Source of the DNA: Leisingera sp. JC1
GTDB taxonomy: Bacteria > Pseudomonadota > Alphaproteobacteria > Rhodobacterales > Rhodobacteraceae
Assembly (NCBI RefSeq): GCF_001679925.1
Contig: NZ_LYUZ01000158.1
Location: 87,809 to 133,098 of the forward strand
Direction: 5' to 3'
DNA length: 45,290 bases
In this document: positions 8,579-15,701 of the stretch, piece by piece
Layout of the letters: each line of letters opens with the position of its first letter
How positions within the stretch are numbered: position 1 is the stretch's first letter
The notes under the pieces: model-generated
The model's input: the letters and a program-made list of their open reading frames with translations, nothing else
Database searches by the model: none
Told to the model about the DNA's origin: nothing
Position numbers and translations under genes: made by a program

Positions 8579-8634
8579 GCTCCGCTCTTCAGGAATCCTT
8601 TTCCCGAAAGTCCTCCATTTACGAAGAGCGGAGC
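8579..8634 (-). terminator. Long stem-loop downstream of the lipoprotein pair
   Basis: A perfect 12-bp inverted repeat (GCTCCGCTCTTC/GAAGAGCGGAGC, arms 8579-8590 and 8623-8634) encloses 32 nt. It starts 28 bp after the stop of the downstream lipoprotein gene on the minus strand and is followed there by TTTC. It may terminate that operon, although the U-run is weak. Confidence 0.55.
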
Positions 8635-8661
8635 CTGTTTATTACTGGCCTCACAACCGGG

Positions 8662-9168
8662 TCAGAACTCAACCTCTACATTCGGATAGCTCCAAGGAAG
8701 AGTAGAGCTCAGCCGGCCGGTCAGAACGATTGACGTGGGTTGCGAGTAGGTGCCCGTGGCCGCGTCATATGAGGACACACCCTGTGTCACAGTATTGCTG
8801 CGCCCCGAGGAGGCCTCGGTGGTCAGCTTGACCACCTTGCCTTGGTATGAACACCGCCAATTCAAAGCAGGCGGCTTACCCCTTTCCGGGAACCTTTCGG
8901 CCTGCAAGTACATCGGCGTTTTCACCAGCGCTGGGGTTGTCACGTTTTTTACCGAAACCAAGGTGCTGGAAGCTGAACAAACAGCCCCCTTCACCTCAGC
9001 CCGCTTGCCATCCTCACCGACGGCATAACTCCTGACCAGCGAGGGCTGCGTTTTGTACTCATTCCCCAATGTGGCCCGGCGGCTGGCCGTGAAAGTTTTC
9101 TCAACTGGAAGTGAAGTCGACCCGCACGCAGAAAGTGCCAGAAACGGAACCAAATATTTCCACATCAT
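8662..9168 (-). CDS. Predicted lipoprotein, second of a paralogous pair
   Basis: This 168-residue protein is of unrecognised family. The N-terminus MMWKYLVPFLALSAC is a short lipoprotein signal, with a lipobox ending at Cys15 and Gly after it, so it is probably anchored in the inner or outer membrane. The mature part has two further cysteines (GAVC and NWRC) in the same arrangement as the upstream gene, and both proteins share a GA-x-C...TP...P-x-Y/L...PP-x-L/I...C layout. The start ATG overlaps the upstream stop in an ATGA (9165-9168), indicating coupling. Base composition is somewhat more AT-rich than the neighbours. No function is inferred. Confidence 0.75.
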   Translation of the reverse strand: MMWKYLVPFLALSACGSTSLPVEKTFTASRRATLGNEYKTQPSLVRSYAVGEDGKRAEVKGAVCSASSTLVSVKNVTTPALVKTPMYLQAERFPERGKPPALNWRCSYQGKVVKLTTEASSGRSNTVTQGVSSYDAATGTYSQPTSIVLTGRLSSTLPWSYPNVEVEF

Positions 9169-9674
9169 TCAACGTTCACAAAAACGGCTTCCGGATAACG
9201 CCAGTCGGCGGTGTTTGCCGCAATTGCGGATCCCGTGATGAGGATAAGGTCGGCGACAAGGTTGCCGGAACCGGAAATAATCTGCCCGGGTTTTGCGGCG
9301 AGAAGGAACGAGCCGTTGAGATCGCCGGATTTGCAGGAGATGAGAATCGACGGCGGCACACCGCGAGCTTCCAATTTGGCGTCCTGATCGTACTTGGGCA
9401 GTACAACCTGCTGCGGCGTAACAACTTCCGCCCGCAGGTGGTCAGAGGTCAGAGTACATTTTGCGCCCCTGATTTCCTTCCTGACGGTTTTGCCGCCACT
9501 GCCCTGAACGCTTTTGAATACACGGACGGTGGTTTTGGTGTTGCCGTTGCCAAGCCGCTCCTTGGGGGCGCTTGCCAGAAACGCAAAGGAGGCCGGTTCG
9601 GATTCAATTTTCAGCGCAGGTTCGCCACAGGCGGTCAGAGAAGCCAGCGCAAGCAGGCAAAAAGCTTTTTTCAT
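9165..9674 (-). CDS. Predicted lipoprotein, first of a paralogous pair
   Basis: This 169-residue protein is of unrecognised family. MKKAFCLLALASLTAC is a clear type II signal peptide with lipobox LTAC (Cys16). The frame extends to 9719, but the ATG at 9674 gives the signal peptide directly and has GAGGG about 8 nt upstream. Two internal cysteines (GAKC and LISC) probably form one disulfide in the mature domain. Weak but ordered similarity to the next gene over the whole mature part points to an ancient tandem duplication. The pair forms an operon by ATGA overlap. The role is unknown. Confidence 0.75.
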   Translation of the reverse strand: MKKAFCLLALASLTACGEPALKIESEPASFAFLASAPKERLGNGNTKTTVRVFKSVQGSGGKTVRKEIRGAKCTLTSDHLRAEVVTPQQVVLPKYDQDAKLEARGVPPSILISCKSGDLNGSFLLAAKPGQIISGSGNLVADLILITGSAIAANTADWRYPEAVFVNVE

Positions 9675-9945
9675 CGGGTGTCCCTCAAGTTTTTTTGCGC
9701 TGGTTTCACAAACCGGCATCCGGGGTCAATTGTGCAGGCTTAAGATTGCTTCACTGTGGCAATTCTTCCTCTATGCGTGAAACCCTTGAGGTTGCGGCCC
9801 ATAGCGCGTCACAGGCGATGCTTGTCCTCCCTGCTCGCAATGGCCCAGACGGGTCTGGGGAAATCAGCACCGCACAGGCGGCGGCAGGGCAGCCCTGCAA
9901 AATCCTCCATTCCCAAACCTCCCGCTCCGCGCTATATGCGCGCGC

Positions 9946-11364
9946 ATGACCAGTACCCCGTCCAGCAACCCGCCCAGCCTCCGCCCCGACCTTGCTCCGG
10001 AACCGCAGTTCCGCGAGGCGCCCCGTGACGGCCAGCCGACTCTCGGCATGGTGTCGCTCGGCTGCCCCAAGGCGCTGGTAGACAGCGAGCGGATCCTGAC
10101 CCGGCTGCGCGCGGAAGGGTACGGAATCTCCCCCGACTACGCGGGCGCCGACGCGGTGATCGTCAACACCTGCGGCTTCCTCGACAGCGCCAAGGCGGAA
10201 AGCCTGGAGGCGATCGGCGAAGCGCTGAAGGAAAACGGCAAGGTGATTGTCACCGGCTGTCTGGGTGCCGAGCCTGAGTATATCCGCGAGCATCACCCGC
10301 GCATCCACGCGGTCACCGGCCCGCACCAGTATGAGCAGGTGCTGGACGCGGTGCATTCCGCGGTCCCGCCCAGCCCGAACCCTTACGTGGACCTGCTGCC
10401 GGCAGCCGGTGTGAAACTGACCCCTCGCCACTTCAGCTATCTCAAGATTTCAGAGGGTTGCAACCACAAGTGCAAGTTCTGCATCATCCCGGACATGCGC
10501 GGCAAACTGGCGTCGCGCCCGGTGCACGCGGTGCTGCGCGAGGCGGAGAAACTGGTTGAGGCCGGGGTGCGCGAACTGCTGGTGATTTCGCAAGACACCT
10601 CTGCCTACGGGCTGGACCGCAAGTACTCAAGCCACCCCTGGAAGGGGGAGGAGGTGCGCAGCCATATCCTCGATCTTTCCCGCGAGCTGGGCAAGCTGGC
10701 CCCGGCAGAGGACCTGTGGGTGCGGCTGCACTATGTCTACCCCTACCCGCATGTGCGCGAGCTGATCCCGCTGATGGCGGACTCTGAAAATGCGCTGCTG
10801 CCGTACCTGGACATCCCCTTCCAGCACGCCCACCCGGACGTGCTCCGCCGCATGGCCCGCCCCGCGGCGGCGGCCAGGACGCTGGACGAGATCAACGCCT
10901 GGCGCGCGACCTGCCCCGATATCACCCTGCGCTCCACCTTCATCGTCGGCTTCCCCGGCGAGACGGAGGCGGAGTTCCAGCACCTGCTCGACTGGCTGGA
11001 CGAGGCGCAGCTGGACCGGGTCGGCTGTTTTAAATACGAAAACGTCGACGGCGCGCGCTCCAACGATCTGCCGGACCATGTGCCGGAAGAGGTGAAACAG
11101 GAGCGCTGGGAGCGCTTCATGGAGAAGGCCCAGGCGATCTCCGAGGCCAAGCTGGCGGCCAAGGTCGGCCAGACTTGCCAAGTGATCGTGGACGACATCG
11201 ACGAAGACGGCATCGCCACCTGCCGCACCAAGGCCGACGCGCCGGAGATCGACGGCAACCTGTTCATTGATGAGGGAACGGACGGGTTGCAGGCCGGTGA
11301 TCTTGTGACGGTCGAGGTGGACGAGGCCGGAGAGTATGACTTGTGGGGGCGCCTGCCTCAGTAG
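9946..11364 (+). CDS. rimO: Ribosomal protein S12 methylthiotransferase RimO
   Basis: This 472-residue radical-SAM enzyme methylthiolates the conserved Asp of ribosomal protein S12. The N-terminal UPF0004 domain supplies the auxiliary cluster through Cys40 ([13 protein letters not shown]), Cys76 (NTCGF) and Cys105 (VTGCLGAEP). The radical-SAM motif CNHKCKFC gives Cys172, Cys176 and Cys179. A C-terminal TRAM domain (about 400-470) binds substrate. The phrases [11 protein letters not shown] and DTSAYG distinguish RimO from MiaB. The first 30 residues (Ser/Pro-rich) are an extension typical of alphaproteobacterial homologues. It is transcribed alone and followed by a terminator. Confidence 0.96.
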   Translation: MTSTPSSNPPSLRPDLAPEPQFREAPRDGQPTLGMVSLGCPKALVDSERILTRLRAEGYGISPDYAGADAVIVNTCGFLDSAKAESLEAIGEALKENGKVIVTGCLGAEPEYIREHHPRIHAVTGPHQYEQVLDAVHSAVPPSPNPYVDLLPAAGVKLTPRHFSYLKISEGCNHKCKFCIIPDMRGKLASRPVHAVLREAEKLVEAGVRELLVISQDTSAYGLDRKYSSHPWKGEEVRSHILDLSRELGKLAPAEDLWVRLHYVYPYPHVRELIPLMADSENALLPYLDIPFQHAHPDVLRRMARPAAAARTLDEINAWRATCPDITLRSTFIVGFPGETEAEFQHLLDWLDEAQLDRVGCFKYENVDGARSNDLPDHVPEEVKQERWERFMEKAQAISEAKLAAKVGQTCQVIVDDIDEDGIATCRTKADAPEIDGNLFIDEGTDGLQAGDLVTVEVDEAGEYDLWGRLPQ

Positions 11365-11397
11365 GCGGCAGCTCCGGCACTTGTAAATTTCAGCACA

Positions 11398-11419
11398 GGC
11401 GGCCCTTGGGCCGCCTTTT
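11398..11419 (+). terminator. rimO terminator
   Basis: A perfect 8-bp stem GGCGGCCC/GGGCCGCC with loop TT (11398-11415) is followed by TTTT, 33 bp after the rimO stop. Confidence 0.85.
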
Positions 11420-11539
11420 GCGTGTCAGCTGCGCCAACTTGAAAAACAGCTTCGCGAATCTCCACCAGGGGTTATATTTATTTCCTGATGGGAAATTTTC
11501 AAACCCCTGTCCAACACCGACTCAACAGTGGAGACGACC

Positions 11540-11896
11540 GTGACCAAACCAGCAATGTTCAAACTGCCCGACCGTTCCGTTGACCCCGTTCTGGATGATC
11601 TGGATGGCTGGAAGAAAGTCGAGGGCAGCCCCTCGATGAAGACCTGGATTGAATACACCTCCGAGGACGGCGGCGTCATCAGCGGCTGGTGGGAGGCCAC
11701 GTCTGGCACCTATCATGCCACCTATGACGCCTGGGAGTTCGTTCACATGATCGAAGGCCGGATCGTCATCACCGCTGAAGGCGAAGAGCCGAGGGAGGTC
11801 GGCCCCGGTGACGCCTTTGTTATCGAAAAGGGCTTCGTCGGCACTTGGGAGATCAAGGAAAAGGTGCTGAAGCACTTTGTGATCAAGCTAAAGTAA
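11540..11896 (+). CDS. Cupin_3 (DUF861) domain protein
   Basis: This 118-residue single-domain cupin resembles the C-terminal half of (S)-ureidoglycine aminohydrolase and the YgjK/EutQ-like small cupins. The core runs from GVISGWWEATSGTYHATYD to EVGPGDAFVIEKGFVGTW. The frame is open from a GTG at 11528, but GGAG at 11530-11533 is ideally placed (6 nt) for the GTG at 11540, which I take as the start. The gene is preceded by an AT-rich promoter-like region after the rimO terminator. The substrate is unknown. The CDGSH gene follows 67 bp later on the same strand and may be cotranscribed. Confidence 0.8.
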   Translation: MTKPAMFKLPDRSVDPVLDDLDGWKKVEGSPSMKTWIEYTSEDGGVISGWWEATSGTYHATYDAWEFVHMIEGRIVITAEGEEPREVGPGDAFVIEKGFVGTWEIKEKVLKHFVIKLK

Positions 11897-11963
11897 GATG
11901 GCTGAGGCGGCTCTTCCAGGCCGCCCGGCCCCAACCGCAACCAGCCAGGGAGAGCGCCCAGCC

Positions 11964-12206
11964 ATGACAGATACTCCGGAAATCGCCCAGAAAGCCCCCT
12001 TCCCCGTCGAAGTGACGGAGGGAAAGACCTATTTCTGGTGCGCCTGCGGCAAGTCCAATCGGCAGCCGTTCTGCGATGGCTCGCACAAGGGCACGGATTT
12101 CGAGCCGGTGAAGTATAAGGCGGAGAAGGACGGCAAGCTGTTCTTCTGCGGCTGCAAGCATTCCGCCAAGAAGCCGCTCTGCGACGGCACGCATTCTAAA
12201 CTCTAG
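11964..12206 (+). CDS. CDGSH iron-sulfur domain protein (two motifs)
   Basis: This 80-residue protein has two complete CDGSH motifs: CACGKSNRQPFCDGSH and CGCKHSAKKPLCDGTH. Each supplies three cysteines and one histidine for a [2Fe-2S] cluster. Two motifs in one short chain is the arrangement of the type 3 (Miner2-like) CISD proteins, which are thought to take part in iron, redox or cluster-transfer metabolism. The frame is open to 11898, but MTDTPEIAQKAPF at 11964 is the natural start. Its stop shares the CTAG at 12203-12206 with the convergent DUF6455 gene. The physiological partner is unknown. Confidence 0.9.
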   Translation: MTDTPEIAQKAPFPVEVTEGKTYFWCACGKSNRQPFCDGSHKGTDFEPVKYKAEKDGKLFFCGCKHSAKKPLCDGTHSKL

Positions 12207-12490
12207 GACCAGGAGGCGGACATCAGCCGTTTGAACACATCCGCGCTGGGGCAGAACTCCGGAACCGCGGGGGTGCCATCGCGGCGGGCCGACAGCCATA
12301 GGGCGCAGGACTTGCTGCAGCCGGCGCTGCGGCAGCTGGTGACCATGCGGGCATAATCCAGACCGCTGAGGCGGCCAGCCTTCACCGCCGCATCCAGATC
12401 GACGCCTGCGGCCTCTGACACGGCGCGCAGCAGCCACAGGTGGCGGAAGATATTGCCGAGGCCCTCTGCCTCCGCTGCCATGTCCTTCAT
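12203..12490 (-). CDS. DUF6455 family protein (third of three in tandem)
   Basis: This 95-residue protein (MKDMAAEAEGLGNIFRHLWLL) is the last of three tandem paralogues. The family pattern is visible: an N-terminal helical part with GVDL and GRL, then a cysteine cluster and a WL pair, then a final FC. The cluster here reads CRSAGCSKSC, with cysteines at relative positions 0, 5 and 9. The two siblings have 0, 3 and 9, so the middle cysteine is shifted. The start overlaps the upstream stop in ATGA (12487-12490). The protein is cytoplasmic with no signal peptide. DUF6455 proteins are common in Rhodobacterales and have no known function; metal or cluster binding by the four cysteines is a guess. 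Confidence 0.8.
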   Translation of the reverse strand: MKDMAAEAEGLGNIFRHLWLLRAVSEAAGVDLDAAVKAGRLSGLDYARMVTSCRSAGCSKSCALWLSARRDGTPAVPEFCPSADVFKRLMSASWS

Positions 12491-12747
12491 GCGCGGCGGC
12501 CCTTCAGCTGCATCAGCTGATCCGCGTTGCGGCAGCCGGGCATCGGGGCGCTGGCCTCTTCGTGCTCCGACAGAAAAGCCGCGCATCGGTCCGGTGCGCT
12601 GCAGCCGCGGCAGCGGGTGACCATATTTGCCCACTCCTGATTGCTGAGCCGGCCTGCGGCCAGCGCCCCGGACAGGTCGGCGCCGATAGTCTCCCCCATG
12701 CGCGACATCAGCCGCAGATGGCGCAGCGGCTCCCCCAATGGTTTCAT
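12487..12747 (-). CDS. DUF6455 family protein (second of three)
   Basis: This 86-residue paralogue starts MKPLGEPLRHLRLMSRM and carries GADLSGALAAGRLS followed by CRGCSAPDRCAAFL and GCRNAD. Its four cysteines match the first gene of the trio in spacing (CX2CX5C, then one further Cys). It sits 22 bp after the first gene and overlaps the third by 4 bp, so all three form one operon. No membrane segment or signal is seen. The function is unknown. Confidence 0.82.
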   Translation of the reverse strand: MKPLGEPLRHLRLMSRMGETIGADLSGALAAGRLSNQEWANMVTRCRGCSAPDRCAAFLSEHEEASAPMPGCRNADQLMQLKGRRA

Positions 12748-12769
12748 GGCGTGGTCTCCTGGGCTAGGG

Positions 12770-13033
12770 TCAGGCCTGCTGCTCGTTCAGATAGCCGAGC
12801 AGATCGCGGTTGCGGCAGAAATCCGGCGCGTCGGCACCGGGGCGCAGCCCCTCAGCCAGCCATTTGCGGCAGGCGCCGACGCCGCCGCAGCGGGTGCAGC
12901 GTAGAACAGCCTCGGCGATCTCATCAAATCGCAGGGTGCCGGAAACGGCCTCCTCCTCCAGATCCAGGCCAACGGCGCAGGCCATCCGGTCGAACAGTTC
13001 GGCGTGGGTCTTCAGATCAGCTTCGGCGGTCAT
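12770..13033 (-). CDS. DUF6455 family protein (first of three)
   Basis: This 87-residue protein begins MTAEADLKTHAELFDRMA and has GLDLEEEAVSG, the cysteine cluster CTRCGGVGACRKWL and DFCRNRDLL. It is the most canonical member of the trio. The frame is open to 13057, but the ATG at 13033 has GGGGT about 7 nt upstream and puts the start where the family normally begins. A perfect CtrA-type site lies 88-102 bp upstream (13121-13135). It heads the operon. The role is unknown; the shared cysteines suggest a metal-binding or redox module. Confidence 0.82.
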   Translation of the reverse strand: MTAEADLKTHAELFDRMACAVGLDLEEEAVSGTLRFDEIAEAVLRCTRCGGVGACRKWLAEGLRPGADAPDFCRNRDLLGYLNEQQA

Positions 13034-13120
13034 CGCGCATACCCCGTAATCATGCATTGCCGGGGCAGCTTAGCGGCAGGCGGCGGGTGCGGATTTGACT
13101 CAGGTCAACCGGCGGGATTT

Positions 13121-13135
13121 TTAACGCAGGCTTAA
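13121..13135. promoter_or_regulatory. Perfect CtrA-type site upstream of the DUF6455 operon
   Basis: TTAACGCAGGCTTAA matches TTAA-N7-TTAA exactly. It lies between the YigZ stop (13138) and the first DUF6455 start (13033), at a distance usual for a CtrA-activated promoter on the minus strand. Binding is inferred from the consensus only. Confidence 0.6.
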
Positions 13136-13137
13136 GC

Positions 13138-13524
13138 TCAGGCCCCGCCGCAGTGGTCCAGATAGGCGCGCACCGCATCCTGCACCCGCCGGAAGCGGTC
13201 GCCGCCCAGTTTCTTGCCGCCGTACCAGCGGGTGACGATGATCACATGGTCCTGCAGCCCCTCGCGCTCCAGCATCCGTAGAATCACCATGCCGGCGCCG
13301 CTCTCCCCGTCATCGGCCTTGAGGCCGCCGGTGGGCAGCATCGCCGCCCAGGTGTTGTGGGTGGCCTTGGCATAGGCGCGGTCCGTCTTAAGCTCCGCCA
13401 GCACCGCATCCACCTCCTCGCGCGAGGTGACCCGCGCGCCGGTGACCGCGTATTTCGAGCCGCGGTCAGTCAGCACCACGCCGAGCTTTTCCAGCGCGGG
13501 GGCGGAGGTGTCCCTGGCTGCCAC
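13138..13524 (-). CDS. YigZ/IMPACT-like domain protein
   Basis: This 128-residue protein consists essentially of the UPF0029/IMPACT N-terminal domain. It shows ATHNTWAAML, the signature DDGESGAGM, and VTRWYGGKKLGGDRF. Full-length bacterial YigZ proteins are about 200 residues and carry a second DUF1949 domain that is absent here. The short form is intact at both ends, and its start lies 2 bp after the M48 protease stop, so it is a coupled gene and not a truncated remnant. The IMPACT fold is linked to translation control in eukaryotes; the bacterial role is unclear. Confidence 0.85.
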   Translation of the reverse strand: MAARDTSAPALEKLGVVLTDRGSKYAVTGARVTSREEVDAVLAELKTDRAYAKATHNTWAAMLPTGGLKADDGESGAGMVILRMLEREGLQDHVIIVTRWYGGKKLGGDRFRRVQDAVRAYLDHCGGA

Positions 13525-13526
13525 GG

Positions 13527-14240
13527 TCAGTTCAGGTTGTTGTGGTCGATTGTCGCCTGCACCACCCGCACCCGGTCCGGGTTGGCCGGGTGAGTGCCCA
13601 GGAAACGGTCGCCCGGATCCGGCAGCCGGTTGAAGAAGCGCACACCGACGCTGGGCCGGTAGCCGGACTTGTGGGTGATGATGGTGCCCAGTTCATCCGC
13701 CTCCAGCTCAAAATCCTTGGAATAGGTGCGCGACCCGACAAAGCCGCCGACATCCTGCGCGGTAGAGACAGTGGCGGCACTGCCGCCCGCCAGCGCGGTG
13801 ATCAGCCCGGCGCCGACGCTGACCAGCGCCGAATTCGCCGCCTGCCGCGTCAGGTGGCCGCGGATATGGTGCGCCGCCTCATGCGACATCACAAAGGCCA
13901 GCTCATCGTGGTTGGCGATCTGCCCCAGCATCCGCCGGGTGAAGGTGATCACCGGGCGGCCGTTGCGGTCGAGGCTCTGATAAGCGTTGGGGGCGGCGTT
14001 TGCATTCGGATCGATGCGGATCAGGAAATCGCAGTTCAATCCTTGGGTGCGGCTGCGGCACTCCCGCTCTGCCACCGGCTCCACCCGGCGGGTGACAGCG
14101 GCAAAGGCGCTGTTTGCCTCCCCTGGTGCCAGCCCCTGCACCGGCTGCTGCGGTGCGGTCCGGGCAGGCTGGGGCGCAGGTTCCACCACCATGTTGCAGG
14201 CGCTGGCAGTCAGAGCGATGAGACACAGAAAACGGCGCAT
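13527..14240 (-). CDS. M48 family zinc metalloprotease lipoprotein
   Basis: This 237-residue protein has a short lipoprotein signal (MRRFLCLIALTASAC, lipidated at Cys15) and a Pro/Gln-rich linker. A compact M48 peptidase domain follows, with the zinc motif HEAAHH (SHEAAHHIRGH) and the third-ligand motif ELEADELG. It resembles single-domain periplasmic M48 proteases of the YcaL/LoiP type that act on misassembled outer-membrane proteins. The N-terminal signal and the absence of TPR repeats distinguish it from BepA. It is the first gene of a two-gene unit with the YigZ-like gene. The exact substrate is unknown. Confidence 0.87.
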   Translation of the reverse strand: MRRFLCLIALTASACNMVVEPAPQPARTAPQQPVQGLAPGEANSAFAAVTRRVEPVAERECRSRTQGLNCDFLIRIDPNANAAPNAYQSLDRNGRPVITFTRRMLGQIANHDELAFVMSHEAAHHIRGHLTRQAANSALVSVGAGLITALAGGSAATVSTAQDVGGFVGSRTYSKDFELEADELGTIITHKSGYRPSVGVRFFNRLPDPGDRFLGTHPANPDRVRVVQATIDHNNLN

Positions 14241-14389
14241 GGCACATCCTTTTGCAATTCCTCCGCACAGTACCGCGCAAGGCTTGGGGAAGGCAATTGC
14301 GCGGCGGCGGAAGTTCGCCGTTACATTGGAATGATCGCCAGCAATTGCAAGGCCTTGCCAGCAGGTCGCGCGCAGTGCAGGCTGGGGGC

Positions 14390-14626
14390 ATGTTTACCAT
14401 CGAACATGAATTCGACTCGACGGTCATCACCCTTGTTGACGAGAACAACACTCCGCTCAACGAGGATGTAACCATCAATTCCTTTGCCGAATGCGTGACG
14501 GTCGAGCAATACGACCCGCGCACCGACAGCGTGCAGAAAATCACCCTCTCGCACCTGATGGTGCGGGACCTGGCCGCCGCTCTGGACCTGCCTGAAGGCG
14601 TCTACCGGCTAGTGGGCGAAGACTAG
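14390..14626 (+). CDS. Small conserved hypothetical protein
   Basis: This 78-residue acidic protein (MFTIEHEFDSTVITLVDENN to EGVYRLVGED) has no domain that I recognise. The frame extends upstream to 14252, but the ATG at 14390 follows GGGGG within 3-7 nt and begins a compact, well-composed protein. It looks like a small beta-rich cytoplasmic domain with no signal or membrane helix. It is transcribed divergently from the M48 gene and converges on the YggU gene. Codon use is like that of the neighbours, which supports a real gene. Confidence 0.65.
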   Translation: MFTIEHEFDSTVITLVDENNTPLNEDVTINSFAECVTVEQYDPRTDSVQKITLSHLMVRDLAAALDLPEGVYRLVGED

Positions 14627-14643
14627 CGCTCAGGCCCTGATCC

Positions 14644-14925
14644 TCAGCCTGGCCCGGTGTAGACGAACACCTTGTCCCGGGAAGTTGCCCCGCGGCGCAA
14701 TTCCAGGTTCGACGCCGCGGTGCCCATCGCCGCGGCCAGCAGGCTGCGGATGGCTTCGGTTGCCTTGCCGTTTTCCGGCGCCGCGGTGACAGAGACCTTC
14801 AGTGCGCCCTCTGCCTCCACGATGGCATTGCGCGCCGCCTTGGGCGTCGCGCGCAGCGCTATCTCCGCACCCGGAACGCACAAATGGCTCAGATCCGGCA
14901 GGTCTTTCTTTCTTGGCTTCCCCAT
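14644..14925 (-). CDS. DUF167 (YggU/UPF0235) family protein
   Basis: This 93-residue protein begins MGKPRKKDLPDLSHL. It contains the family core, with LRATPKAARNAI, VSVTAAPENGKATEAI, the stretch from LLAAAMG to ELRRGATSRDK, and a final FVYTG. The family is universal but functionally undefined. The frame continues upstream to 15204. An ATG four codons earlier (14937) is possible, giving an odd MCCC start, and I prefer 14925. It converges with the small gene at 14390-14626 and is divergent from the nitroreductase gene. Confidence 0.8.
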   Translation of the reverse strand: MGKPRKKDLPDLSHLCVPGAEIALRATPKAARNAIVEAEGALKVSVTAAPENGKATEAIRSLLAAAMGTAASNLELRRGATSRDKVFVYTGPG

Positions 14926-15122
14926 GCAGCAACACATGCCCTGTGCCGGCGGCAAAAGCCATAGACTTTGCCGCCCTCCCGCAGCTATCACCCACACAGC
15001 GAAACCCAAGCCCCGCCGCCTGCTGCATTTCCGGCACAGATGGTTCGCAAGGCCCGTTGGCTCTTGAAAAAACACCCCCAGCTGCCGAGATAGGCAGCAA
15101 AAGATGTAAAAAGGTTTCACAT

Positions 15123-15701
15123 ATGCCTGCACGCAATGACGCAGCTCTTGATTTTCTGCTGTCGCGCCGCTCCCGCCCGGCCAAGACGCTGGTAGCGCCA
15201 GCACCTTCGCGCGAAGAGCTGCTGCCGATCCTGACCGCCGCCGCCCGCTCCCCCGATCATGGCAAGCTGGAGCCCTGGCGCTTTGCCGTGGTAGAGCAGC
15301 CCGCGATGGCGCGGCTAGCGGAGCTGACAGAGGAATGCGGCCAGCGCCTTGGCAAAAGCCCGGAGGATACCGCCAAGGGCCGCAGCCAGTTCGACCAAGG
15401 CCAGCTGGCCGTGGTAGTGATCGAGGTGCAAAAGGACAGCCCCAAGATCCCAGCCATCGAGCAGACCTACTCCGCCGGCGCCGTTTGCCTGGCGCTGCTG
15501 AATGCGGCGCTGGCTGCCGGCTGGGGTGCCAACTGGCTGACCGGCTGGGCCAGCCATGACAGGGGCTTCTGCGAAGCCGCCTTTGGCCTCGCAGAGAACG
15601 AGCGCATCGCCGGCATCATCCACATCGCCACCGAAAGCTCCGCCCCGCCGGAGCGCCCGCGCCCGGACCTTGAGGCCATCACAACCTGGATGAGCGCATG
15701 A
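15123..15701 (+). CDS. Nitroreductase family protein (YdjA-like)
   Basis: This 192-residue flavin-dependent oxidoreductase begins MPARNDAALDFLLSRRS. Typical nitroreductase elements are the N-terminal SRRS FMN-contact region, AARSPDHGKLEPWRF, the central QLAVVVIEV strand, and the C-terminal GWGANWLTG with the GLAENERIAGIIHIA strand. It would reduce a quinone, nitro or related substrate with NAD(P)H. The frame is open far upstream, but ATG 15123 follows AAAGG at a normal distance and the upstream part is low-quality sequence. It overlaps the next gene by ATGA (15698-15701). Confidence 0.85.
   Translation: MPARNDAALDFLLSRRSRPAKTLVAPAPSREELLPILTAAARSPDHGKLEPWRFAVVEQPAMARLAELTEECGQRLGKSPEDTAKGRSQFDQGQLAVVVIEVQKDSPKIPAIEQTYSAGAVCLALLNAALAAGWGANWLTGWASHDRGFCEAAFGLAENERIAGIIHIATESSAPPERPRPDLEAITTWMSA

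Noticed and set aside
9844-9859. CCCAGAC-GG-GTCTGGG inverted repeat upstream of rimO
   Set aside because: Only 7 bp and 90 bp from the gene with no promoter context; noted but too weak to call an operator.
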